This document shows, piece after piece, positions 29,636-37,040 of a stretch of DNA of 37,040 bases. The translations under genes were made by a program, and so were the position numbers. The notes beneath the pieces were generated by a model. That model had not been told where the DNA came from. It made no database searches and saw only the letters and a list, made by a program, of their open reading frames with translations. The stretch's first letter is position 1; every line of letters begins with the position of its first letter. Source of the stretch: Dehalococcoidia bacterium (GTDB taxonomy: Bacteria > Chloroflexota > Dehalococcoidia > UBA2979); NCBI GenBank assembly GCA_029247135.1, contig JAQWLS010000067.1, positions 1-37,040 of the forward strand, given 5' to 3'.

Positions 29636-32113
29636 CTAGCCATCACTAATGATTGAGTTTGTCGTCACTAATTTTTCACGTAAAGAACTAATGTCATCGG
29701 CGGTGTAGCCAAGTTCACTTAATATTGCGTCGCTATCACCACCGAATGTAGGTCCTGATCGAGCAGGAACTTGTGATCGTCGTTTGAATCGCCAAGAAGG
29801 CCTAGCTGTAAGATGATCTCCCGCGACGTCATGATGCACTGAAATAAACATGTCACGCGAGATTAAGTGAGGATCTTTACTAATTTGTAATGGCGTAAGT
29901 ACAGGCGACGCGTCAACACCTGCATTTTGGAGGGTGAGGGCAGTGGTCGTGGCATCTTGTGTTTTTGCCCAATCAGTGATTATTTGATTGATCTCGTTTT
30001 CATGAACTTTTCTTCCGCTTGTACTGATATAGTCCGGGTTTTGTAAGCCAGCAATCTGTGTAGCCTCAACGAACGCTTGCCATTCCTCATTTGTTCTGCA
30101 TGAGAGAGCCAACCACATGTCATTTACATAAGATGCGGGCTGTCGATCTGGTCCAAGAACAGGTCTCATATCATCGCTGGGACGACATTCAAATATACCG
30201 TGCGGTGCAAAGGTAGAATGCTCAGCACCGGACCGAATGGAAAGAGGGGATCCTAACTGTTCGGCTACAATAAACTCGCCAATTAATCCTGTAATTCCGT
30301 CCCGTTGTGGAATTAGGCAATAGCTTCCCTTACCAGTTGTCGCTCGGTTCACGAGCGCCGTAGCCACCGCAGCTCCGCACGTCGCACCTGCGATTGGATC
30401 TCCATACGATATACCGGACTTATGAGGCGGTCCGTCTTTATAGCCTTGCAAAGCGACTAATCCGCCCATTTGCTCAATAGTGGGACCAAACCCGACACGT
30501 TCGGCATCAGAGCCTTTATGACCGAATCCAGGCATTGATACGTAGATGATGTTGGGATTGAGTTCCTTTAAATTTTCGTAACTTAAGCCATTCCTATCTG
30601 CGACGCCGGACGACCAGTTCTCTATGAATATGTCTGCTGTTTTAATTAATTTTTTAAGCGCGTCCATACCCTCTGACTGCTTGATGTCCAGAATAAGACT
30701 GCGTTTCCCCCGGTTATATTCGTTAAAGTAAGTCGAAAGATCAATTTCTGGTGACGTTGTCGTGCCGACCATGGTACGAATCGGATCTGGAAACGAAGGA
30801 CCTTCGACCTTGATTACATCGGCACCCATATCGGCGAGGAAGCGCCCCCCGTATGGACCTGCCCAGACTTGCGTCATATCGATTGCACGGAGTCCATCAA
30901 AGGGAAGTGCTGGGATACCACTTGAACTGTTAGGGTGTGAACTTACCGGAATATCTACTGAGAGCTCTTCGAGTACCTCAGACGTGTGCTGACCTATGAG
31001 CGGAGCTGCGGCAGGCTCTCCACGATTAGTATTTCCAAACTGAATAGGGCCAGACGGCACCAGATACTCACCAAAAATTGGATGATCTACAGATTGCCAA
31101 AATCCAATCTCTTCATAGTGAGGCCATGTGAGTAATTCTGCAGGAGTTGGGATGACTGAGAACGGAGCCCTGTAATTCGAAGCGATTTTAAATATATCTT
31201 TGGCGGTATGTTGAATGGTAAACGCGGGGATAAGGTGACTGAGAAGCTCGTTGGCCTCGATTGCCCATCCACCGTTGGCGAATATCGGATCGGCTTTAAG
31301 ATCTTCATGCCCCATCGCATCTAATACTGAATTTGTCTGCCGTGGCATTGATGCCACACCTATCCAACCATCAGCTGCCTCATGAATGCCCCACATCGCA
31401 CGGGCAGAATTTCCGGTTCGGACACCTTCGCCACCAAACCACAGGGCGACGGGACCTGCTCCTTCAAGAGTGGCGGCTTGCACTTCTTGCACAGACATGT
31501 CGAGAATATCTCCTTGTCCGGTCATTTTCGCTGCATAGAGAGCAGTAATGAGGCCACCAAAGGCCTGCAGACCGGCCTGATAATACGCCTGATGTCCGGC
31601 AGTCAGAAGCGGTGGTTTATCGGGATCGCCAGCCATATAGAGTTGCCCACCGGCCGCAGCTGCAGTAAGTGCACTTGCGGTCCAGTGCCGTTTTGGTCCC
31701 GTCTGGCCGTATGCGGTTATATGGCAGACAACGAGCGAGTCTTTTTCAGTTAATAAGCCTTCAAGATCTAGGTTGTGTTCGGTAAGCCAGTCGGGGACGT
31801 AGCCATCGATGACTGCATCTGACGCGAGGATGAGCTTTCGTAAAGATTCGACGCCGGAGGGGTCACTGAAATCGATTTCCATCGAACGTTTACCGGTGCC
31901 GAGGTAACCGAAAAGCACACTGGAATTTGGATTGTTAGCGTCATCAGTCCAGGGAGGGAGGTGCCGAATTGCATGACCTTCTTTAGGCTCGATTGTGATT
32001 ACATCGGCGCCATATATCGCAGACAGGCGGCCAGCGAATGCAGACGCAACGTCTGTACCCAGCTCGACTATTTTTAATCCCTTGAGTGGATGATCAGAAT
32101 TCGTGTTCGTCAT
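29636..32113 (-). CDS. Tandem two-domain CaiB/BaiF CoA-transferase
   Basis: LKIVELGTDVASAFAGRLSAIYGADVITIEP (half 1) and LRAIDMTQVWAGPYGGRFLADMGADVIKVEGP (half 2). Start at MTNTNSD (32113) with GGGAGAG upstream. Confidence 0.92.
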   Translation of the reverse strand: MTNTNSDHPLKGLKIVELGTDVASAFAGRLSAIYGADVITIEPKEGHAIRHLPPWTDDANNPNSSVLFGYLGTGKRSMEIDFSDPSGVESLRKLILASDAVIDGYVPDWLTEHNLDLEGLLTEKDSLVVCHITAYGQTGPKRHWTASALTAAAAGGQLYMAGDPDKPPLLTAGHQAYYQAGLQAFGGLITALYAAKMTGQGDILDMSVQEVQAATLEGAGPVALWFGGEGVRTGNSARAMWGIHEAADGWIGVASMPRQTNSVLDAMGHEDLKADPIFANGGWAIEANELLSHLIPAFTIQHTAKDIFKIASNYRAPFSVIPTPAELLTWPHYEEIGFWQSVDHPIFGEYLVPSGPIQFGNTNRGEPAAAPLIGQHTSEVLEELSVDIPVSSHPNSSSGIPALPFDGLRAIDMTQVWAGPYGGRFLADMGADVIKVEGPSFPDPIRTMVGTTTSPEIDLSTYFNEYNRGKRSLILDIKQSEGMDALKKLIKTADIFIENWSSGVADRNGLSYENLKELNPNIIYVSMPGFGHKGSDAERVGFGPTIEQMGGLVALQGYKDGPPHKSGISYGDPIAGATCGAAVATALVNRATTGKGSYCLIPQRDGITGLIGEFIVAEQLGSPLSIRSGAEHSTFAPHGIFECRPSDDMRPVLGPDRQPASYVNDMWLALSCRTNEEWQAFVEATQIAGLQNPDYISTSGRKVHENEINQIITDWAKTQDATTTALTLQNAGVDASPVLTPLQISKDPHLISRDMFISVHHDVAGDHLTARPSWRFKRRSQVPARSGPTFGGDSDAILSELGYTADDISSLREKLVTTNSIISDG

Positions 32114-32214
32114 ATCATCTCTCCCACGGTCAAGCTGCACGTTCAGCCAAAAGAACAGCTAATCGAAGTGTTTGACGTATTCTAATAGAACGATTACAAA
32201 AACACCAAAGGCTC

Positions 32215-32694
32215 TTAGTAACCTGTGTCGATTTGACTGGAATTGTCGAAATATACCTGGAGGCTCGGTAAATATCGGAAGAATAGGTCAGCCTTAAATC
32301 CGTCCTCAAGATCATTTCGATGAATCGGTTCGTCGTACTTAAGATCAAGGGTGTTGAGAGTCCAGTCGAGACTTGCTGTTCCGTTCTTTCTAATATCCTT
32401 GAGCATGTCTTTCCATTGGGCCGGCTCGAGTTCGATGATAAAGTCGCAGTCACGCATCTCATCTTCATCGATTTCCTGTATCTCATGAATGTTCAGAACA
32501 TCAAAATTAGCCTGTACGATTGAATTCCCTGACTTGAAGGCGACTACCGCATTTAATCTGCCAAACTTCTGGTATTGAGTATCTTCTCGCGTAATCGTAG
32601 CGACAGCCTCAAACCAAGCTACCGATGGGAACTTGGTCTTCTTTGTCGTTGCCTTTTTAGCAGTTGCCTTTTTAGCGGTTGTTTTCGTTGCCAT
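32215..32694 (-). CDS. SCP2-like (sterol carrier-type) protein with Lys/Ala/Thr-rich N-terminal tail
   Basis: MATKTTAKKATAKKATTKKTK tail, then FPSVAWFEAVATI...CDFIIELEPAQWKDMLKDIRKNGTASLDWTLNTLDL, resembling SCP2-type order. GGGAG 7 nt upstream of ATG. Confidence 0.6.
   Translation of the reverse strand: MATKTTAKKATAKKATTKKTKFPSVAWFEAVATITREDTQYQKFGRLNAVVAFKSGNSIVQANFDVLNIHEIQEIDEDEMRDCDFIIELEPAQWKDMLKDIRKNGTASLDWTLNTLDLKYDEPIHRNDLEDGFKADLFFRYLPSLQVYFDNSSQIDTGY
32648..32677 (-). repeat. Tandem 15-bp repeat (2 near-perfect copies) encoding the Lys/Ala tail
   Basis: gttgcctttttagca | gttgcctttttagcg on the plus strand (one mismatch). Confidence 0.8.
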
Positions 32695-32745
32695 TTTTGT
32701 CTCCCTATGTTCTAATTTTCTCTGTAGCTTCGGCGCGTTATTTTA

Positions 32746-33042
32746 TTAAAAGTCGATCGGGTCCCCTGGGTCTTCCGCAGCACTAAACGGAGTGAGACGA
32801 TTTAGATGTCTCATGGGTTCGGCTTCGGGTGTACGAGCCATGTGGTCTTCAACCATTCGCTTATACGCCGGATCGATTGTGCGTATTTTATCGAGTTCGC
32901 TTTGTGGTGTTGCAAACGTGCTCAGGCGGCGCTTTAAATCGCCACCACAGTCTTTACAGGTGCTGGGCTCGTCATGTCCTCGTCGAATAAGTACTTCGGA
33001 GACACTTTCGCAACCAGTGCAATCATAGTTATAGAGAGGCAT
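32746..33042 (-). CDS. FmdB-type zinc-ribbon protein
   Basis: MPLYNYDCTGCESVSEVLIRRGHDEPSTCKDCGGDLKRRLS (CxxC...CxxC, FmdB-type N-terminus). Confidence 0.82.
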   Translation of the reverse strand: MPLYNYDCTGCESVSEVLIRRGHDEPSTCKDCGGDLKRRLSTFATPQSELDKIRTIDPAYKRMVEDHMARTPEAEPMRHLNRLTPFSAAEDPGDPIDF

Positions 33043-33060
33043 AATACTAATTTCTGTAGA

Positions 33061-34233
33061 TTATTTCTTACCACTATTTTTTTGCATAATTGCGGCTACT
33101 TGCGCACGCATTTCATCTGGGGTTGCATGTCCAGTCATTGGCACACCCATGAGAATCCCAGCCCACGCGCCAGATTTGATCTGGGCTTCACGTCCGAGGT
33201 TGGCTTGACTGCACTTACTAATGTAAGTTTCTAAGAAATGTTGCTGTAGTTCCAAAACAATTTTCATGCCCTCATCCATATTCTCAACACCATCTCCAAA
33301 GATGATCGCTAGGGCTTCCCACAGCACAGGATCATTGAAGTCAGAAAGCTGCGCGAACTCTGCGACTGTCAATCCAGCATTGAATGTTGTAATTAATTCG
33401 GGCTTCTTTGAAATTGCGAATCTAATATGGTCACATGCATACGCGGACTTCCGCATTATATCTGGAAGAATCCTGAACGCTAATTCACGATCAGCTTCGG
33501 TCGGACCATAGACGGACAAATATCGCACGATAGCTTGCATAAGCGAGCCGCGAAGAATCCACATGAATAAAACGGTATTCGACCAACTTCCATAGGATTC
33601 GAGGCACGCGCGGTTCATGCGGCCAGGACTTTCAAGCATCATTCCAGCACCATTAAGCAGTGCTCGCTTGCGATAGCCTTCTTCAATTCTGGCTGAATCA
33701 TAAACCGCGGTCGAGAGGTAATATTTAACCTCGTGATAGCCAGGGCTCAGGTTTTGCAACCAGGCTGAAACAACCTCAGATTCCACGGAACCCCAGTTAG
33801 AAAGCTCTGTCGCAACCTGGGCAATTGCAACTTCAACATCATCCGAGAGGCCTCGTCCTGTCTCCCAAGGGATATCAGTCGCAGTAGACCATCGTCGGGA
33901 AATACCTTCTTCATACAGGTATGGCGACGAATCAGCCCATTGTTCATATTTATCTTGGATGTAGTAGCCACCGATATTTCCAGCGCTAATCACAGGGACT
34001 GCTCCTCGGGGGAGCCGGTTCCTGTGCGGTATGTGCTCAGGGATATCACCGTATATTCCAATGTTCAGCGCCGCAAGCGTAAGACCGCCGCCATATCGCT
34101 CAGGGAGAGCCTTAGTGCCCCACTGGAATGTATTTCCCATCCAGCTGAGATCAGGCAAATCAGGAAGAGGATTTCCCTCATAATCAACTTTATCAGCCGG
34201 CTTAGCAGCTTTTGCTTTTTTTGCTTGTGCCAT
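33061..34233 (-). CDS. Ferritin-like protein paralogue lacking the diiron ligands
   Basis: Shares YEEGISRRWSTATDIPW and YDSARIEEGYRKRALLNG with the upstream ferritin-like gene (YEEAVQRQWSSATDIPW, MDEARHADVFRKRALANG). Start set to MAQAKKAK (34233). Confidence 0.75.
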   Translation of the reverse strand: MAQAKKAKAAKPADKVDYEGNPLPDLPDLSWMGNTFQWGTKALPERYGGGLTLAALNIGIYGDIPEHIPHRNRLPRGAVPVISAGNIGGYYIQDKYEQWADSSPYLYEEGISRRWSTATDIPWETGRGLSDDVEVAIAQVATELSNWGSVESEVVSAWLQNLSPGYHEVKYYLSTAVYDSARIEEGYRKRALLNGAGMMLESPGRMNRACLESYGSWSNTVLFMWILRGSLMQAIVRYLSVYGPTEADRELAFRILPDIMRKSAYACDHIRFAISKKPELITTFNAGLTVAEFAQLSDFNDPVLWEALAIIFGDGVENMDEGMKIVLELQQHFLETYISKCSQANLGREAQIKSGAWAGILMGVPMTGHATPDEMRAQVAAIMQKNSGKK

Positions 34234-34259
34234 GGGGCACCCCCAATTGAGATCAAATA

Positions 34260-34303
34260 AGAGCCTAGTATGTAAACACAAGGGTGCTCACGTACTAGGC
34301 TCT
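34260..34303. repeat. Inverted repeat between the two ferritin-like genes
   Basis: AGAGCCTAGTA(TGT)...(ACG)TACTAGGCTCT: perfect 11-bp arms extendable to 14 bp with one mismatch/wobble, 16-nt inner loop; 12 nt past the stop of the upstream (minus-strand) ferritin-like gene. Confidence 0.85.
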
Positions 34304-34315
34304 GATATTTTGGAT

Positions 34316-35443
34316 TTAGGCCGAGATGTATTCAGTTAAACCTGCAGCAGCTCGTCCGTTTGTGAAACGGTCACCGAACCCGGCTACTTTGATTCGCTGG
34401 ATGTACTCCTTAACCTGTCGTTGTCGGACGGCACCAGCAATCTGCTCACCTTCTCGGAGAGATGCCTCATCAGTGCCGCCACCAAGAAGAGTCATAATTG
34501 CAGCATTAGAAGGTGTCCCTCGCACTGCTGGGTTCTGACCACCTGTGCCAGCGACCAAACCAAGTTCAATCTCATCAAGGTACGAGTGAATCTCTTCTGT
34601 TCTCTCCGGATCGGTCTGAGAGACATACTGTAGGTGCATCACACCAAATGCTACGTGTCGTGATTCATCTGATGCAGCGAGACGATAAATCGCCTTTTCA
34701 GCATTGTTATAAGCCATTCGCTCACCCATTCGGAAAATAGACAGTACTAGACCTTCTCCTGAGATATGCAGACGTGCTGACATTTCAGTGAAGTCACGCG
34801 CTGAGTCGATCGATGCTCCGGCCAAAGCAGCACTGGAATTCTGTTGCAACAGGCCTCCACCGTTAGCTAGGGCTCGCTTTCTAAATACATCAGCATGTCT
34901 TGCTTCGTCCATAATTTGAGAAATCAGGAACATTCGAGGTTCGTAGTAATCAGGAGAGGTCTCACTGATCCAGCGACCCGGGACGTCACCGGCAACGAAC
35001 TCAACTTCAGTTAAAAAAGTCGCAAGTTGGCATTCAGCCTGCTCGATTTCATCAGGTAGTTCTTCAAGTTCATTCCAAGGTATATCAGTCGCGGATGACC
35101 ACTGTCGTTGCACAGCTTCTTCGTAGAGCTGGGCACCATTCTTTAGCCAGACGTCAGCCTTAGTACGAATTCCGTACTTACCAATTCTTGCGGCGCTTGG
35201 GCGGGTTAACGCACCACGCGGCCTACCGGTTACGTTGTTGGTCCACTCAGGCACTTCAGCAAATGGTCCGGAGTCAACATCTTGTAGAAGTAACCCACCA
35301 CCGTTTGATGGTGCATCTAGTTCATCACCAAACGTTTCTCGCTGTTGTAGCCAGTCGAGTTTGTATCCGTTGTTCTTCCCATAGTCGAGCAATTGCTCAA
35401 ATGTGTTTGGGGCTGCGGTGTTCGCTTTGGACTTTGTGGCCAT
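34316..35443 (-). CDS. Ferritin-like diiron protein (putative diiron oxygenase)
   Basis: Two intact motifs: E-X30-DEARH (TEVEFVAGD...QIMDEARH) and E-X28-DESRH (SGEGLVLS...AASDESRH). Start at MATKSK (35443) with GGGAGG upstream. Confidence 0.82.
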   Translation of the reverse strand: MATKSKANTAAPNTFEQLLDYGKNNGYKLDWLQQRETFGDELDAPSNGGGLLLQDVDSGPFAEVPEWTNNVTGRPRGALTRPSAARIGKYGIRTKADVWLKNGAQLYEEAVQRQWSSATDIPWNELEELPDEIEQAECQLATFLTEVEFVAGDVPGRWISETSPDYYEPRMFLISQIMDEARHADVFRKRALANGGGLLQQNSSAALAGASIDSARDFTEMSARLHISGEGLVLSIFRMGERMAYNNAEKAIYRLAASDESRHVAFGVMHLQYVSQTDPERTEEIHSYLDEIELGLVAGTGGQNPAVRGTPSNAAIMTLLGGGTDEASLREGEQIAGAVRQRQVKEYIQRIKVAGFGDRFTNGRAAAGLTEYISA

Positions 35444-35553
35444 ACTTGGACCTCCCTTGTTTGCAACTTCCGTTACGTCTTTCGTATACCTGAAACTTAA
35501 TATAGGGGGTTTTCTAAAAATTTGAAACACTTTTACGTCTTTTTTGTGACTTA

Positions 35554-35584
35554 ATTATAGATTTGATCAATTAACGAATATCAA
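35554..35584 (-). promoter_or_regulatory. Weak candidate promoter for the diiron cluster
   Basis: Minus strand TTGATA-N19-TATAAT; spacer longer than optimal. Confidence 0.3.
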
Positions 35585-36022
35585 TTTCGCTTGATAGTAG
35601 GATTAAATTGACCGTTTTTATCATTTGGACAACAAGATTAAATACTGTGATTAAGCTTTCTTGCGGCTTTAGTGGTTCGCGCTCAGCATGGTAGTCACCA
35701 GGTCTCATGATACATGCGCAGCGGCAATTCGATTCTGAGAATGCAATATGTTCGCCAATGAACGATTGCATGATCAGGTGACAGTTCCTCACATCAGAGT
35801 TAACTGACGTCATTGCTAAGCTGATCGGTGTCTCAAAGTCGTACGGCCAGGGGAGATAAAACTCGTTTCTCGTGGGTAGCGATTTAATTGCACGGAACTG
35901 TATATCGATAGACTAGTTTCTCGAGATTATGATTTTAATATCCCGTGGATGGATGGATTTAATCGCACCGTCATGTGCAACGGGCTTATTCCCAAACGCC
36001 TATGTCTGATGGGAAGATGTGC

Positions 36023-36110
36023 TGGTGCCGGGAGTGGGACTCGAACCCACACAAGGAAATTCCTCGGCAGATTTTAAGTCTGCTGCGTCTGCCAATTCCG
36101 CCATCCCGGC
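36023..36110 (-). tRNA. tRNA-Leu (anticodon UAA), CCA encoded
   Basis: GCCGGGATGGCGGAATTGGCAGACGC...ACTTAAAATCT...GGTTCGAGTCCCACTCCCGGCACCA; long variable arm; acceptor GCCGGGA/TCCCGGC. Confidence 0.95.
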
Positions 36111-36141
36111 ACGTCCTCGGTTGTAGTCGAGGGAATTGCTT

Positions 36142-36215
36142 TGGAGGCGCCGACCGGAATCGAACCGGTGATAAAGGTTTTGCAAACCTCTGCCTTACCA
36201 CTTGGCCACGGCGCC
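36142..36215 (-). tRNA. tRNA-Cys (anticodon GCA), CCA encoded
   Basis: GGCGCCGTGGCCAAGTGGTAAGGCAGAGGTTTGCAAAACCTTTATCACCGGTTCGATTCCGGTCGGCGCCTCCA. Confidence 0.95.
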
Positions 36216-36287
36216 CTTAAGCACTACGAAGTCTATCAAAAGAATCGTCTAACAAGAAACTGACGTGCTCGAATAGATCAGGCGATA

Positions 36288-36373
36288 TGGTGCCCGGGAT
36301 GAGATTCGAACTCATACACCCAAAGGGCACTGCCCCCTCAAGACAGCGCGTCTGCCAATTCCGCCACCCGGGC
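36288..36373 (-). tRNA. tRNA-Leu (anticodon GAG), CCA encoded
   Basis: GCCCGGGTGGCGGAATTGGCAGACGCGCTGTCTTGAGGGGGCAG...GAGTTCGAATCTCATCCCGGGCACCA; stem CTGTC/GGCAG, loop TTGAGGG. Confidence 0.94.
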
Positions 36374-36390
36374 ATGGATTTCGGAGGTTT

Positions 36391-36466
36391 TGGCAGGGGA
36401 GACAGGGATCGAACCCGCGACCTACGGTGTTGGAGACCGTCGCTCTACCAACTGAGCTACTCCCCT
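36391..36466 (-). tRNA. tRNA-Trp (anticodon CCA), 3' CCA encoded
   Basis: AGGGGAGTAGCTCAGTTGGTAGAGCGACGGTCTCCAACACCGTAGGTCGCGGGTTCGATCCCTGTCTCCCCTGCCA; discriminator G73. Confidence 0.95.
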
Positions 36467-36557
36467 ACGACCAATCGAAATCATCGATGTGACCTAGTCG
36501 ACTCTAGGGGGCAAACCCCACGAGGGCAAGTATGTGTGATCAGTATATCGCTTTGCC

Positions 36558-37040
36558 TTAACTGTCGATCACGGTTTTCATCAGTATGGTGGAATCACCG
36601 CATAAGCCGTCAACGCCTAATTGCAGAGCGAGTGCTACATCAGACTCTTCTCGGATTGTCCACGTGTACAGTTTCAGAAAGTCTGGGATTTGTTTAAGTT
36701 CATCAGATGAACTGTCAGCGAGGAGAGGAAGGTGGCCTGAAATTGCGTCGAGACTTAGCTTATCTGCGACATGGACCGCAGCAGGTATTCCAGTTTGACG
36801 TGAGTAATATGAGGTCAGGCTAGTCTGCGTAAAATTTAGAGCAATATGTGCGTCTGGTAATTCCTGTCTGATTTCAGCTGCTACCAACGGTAAGAATGTC
36901 CAAATTTGAAGTCTATTTGTAACTGGGCCATCAGCTAATGCAGTAATGACGGCATCGATCCCATCACCAGTCTTCAATTGCAGCAACACGTGCTCGCCGG
37001 GCTGGAGAGCCATTGTCTCGGATCGGAGACGGCCGGTAAG
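36558..37040 (-). CDS. Glycerophosphodiester phosphodiesterase family protein, C-terminal part (5' end outside window)
   Basis: LYTWTIREESDVALALQLGVDGLCGDSTILM matches the GDPD C-terminal W-T...GVDG..TD pattern; the frame stays open to the window edge (LTGRLRSETMALQPGEHVLLQLK). Confidence 0.7.
   Translation of the reverse strand, partial: LTGRLRSETMALQPGEHVLLQLKTGDGIDAVITALADGPVTNRLQIWTFLPLVAAEIRQELPDAHIALNFTQTSLTSYYSRQTGIPAAVHVADKLSLDAISGHLPLLADSSSDELKQIPDFLKLYTWTIREESDVALALQLGVDGLCGDSTILMKTVIDS

Noticed and set aside
32130-32486. 118-aa minus-strand ORF between the SCP2-like gene and the tandem CoA-transferase
   Set aside because: Mostly out-of-frame overlap with the SCP2-like gene; low-complexity Ser/Thr/Arg composition.
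35571-35813. 80-aa minus-strand ORF upstream of the diiron cluster
   Set aside because: No Shine-Dalgarno at suitable spacing, overlaps the candidate promoter, no recognised motif. It could be real but is unsupported.
35975-36220. ORFs over the tRNA genes (for example MAELADAADLKSAEEFPCVGSSPTPGTS, 35975-36220, 35986-36201, 36000-36185)
   Set aside because: Well-known spurious translations of tRNA-Leu/tRNA-Cys sequence; the tRNA structures explain the region.
36507-36519. GGGGG-CAAA-CCCC hairpin upstream of tRNA-Trp
   Set aside because: Only a 4-bp stem without a U tract; more likely part of the tRNA promoter region or chance.
36287-36697. 136-aa plus-strand ORF
   Set aside because: Starts within tRNA-Leu(GAG), crosses tRNA-Trp and runs antisense to the GDPD gene; no protein signature.
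1-37040. CRISPR array, transposase or integrase, rRNA, prophage genes
   Set aside because: No regularly spaced repeats, no recombinase/transposase motifs, no rRNA signature. The tRNA cluster could be an integration target, but no integrase or att duplication was seen.

Overview
This 37 kb window looks like a bacterial chromosome segment. The dense family III CoA-transferase (CaiB/BaiF) content is reminiscent of marine Chloroflexota such as SAR202, but that placement is inference only. The left part carries an error-prone DnaE2/ImuC-type polymerase (open at the left edge), an MFS transporter, an M1 aminopeptidase, a thiolase-like/DUF35 pair, MoeA with a possible MobB-like neighbour, formate-THF ligase, L25/Ctc, GlmR/YvcK, Fmt, SecG and GatB. 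The right part is two converging accessory operons. The plus-strand operon (about 19.6-28.1 kb) has a cyclase, CoA-transferases in single, overlapping-pair and fused-tandem forms, a MaoC-like hydratase, a crotonase and a thioredoxin-like lipoprotein. The minus-strand operon (about 35.4-28.1 kb) has a ferritin-like protein with two intact EX28-30DExRH diiron motifs, a paralogue that has lost the ligands, an FmdB-type zinc ribbon, an SCP2-like protein with a histone-H1-like tail, a tandem CoA-transferase and an FAD dehydrogenase. Four minus-strand tRNAs follow (Leu-UAA, Cys-GCA, Leu-GAG, Trp-CCA), then a partial glycerophosphodiester phosphodiesterase running off the right edge. The best candidate for an undescribed system is the minus-strand diiron/pseudo-diiron/Zn-ribbon/SCP2/CoA-transferase cluster, which may be a multicomponent diiron oxygenase acting on CoA esters or lipids. 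No CRISPR array, rRNA or recognisable mobile element was seen.
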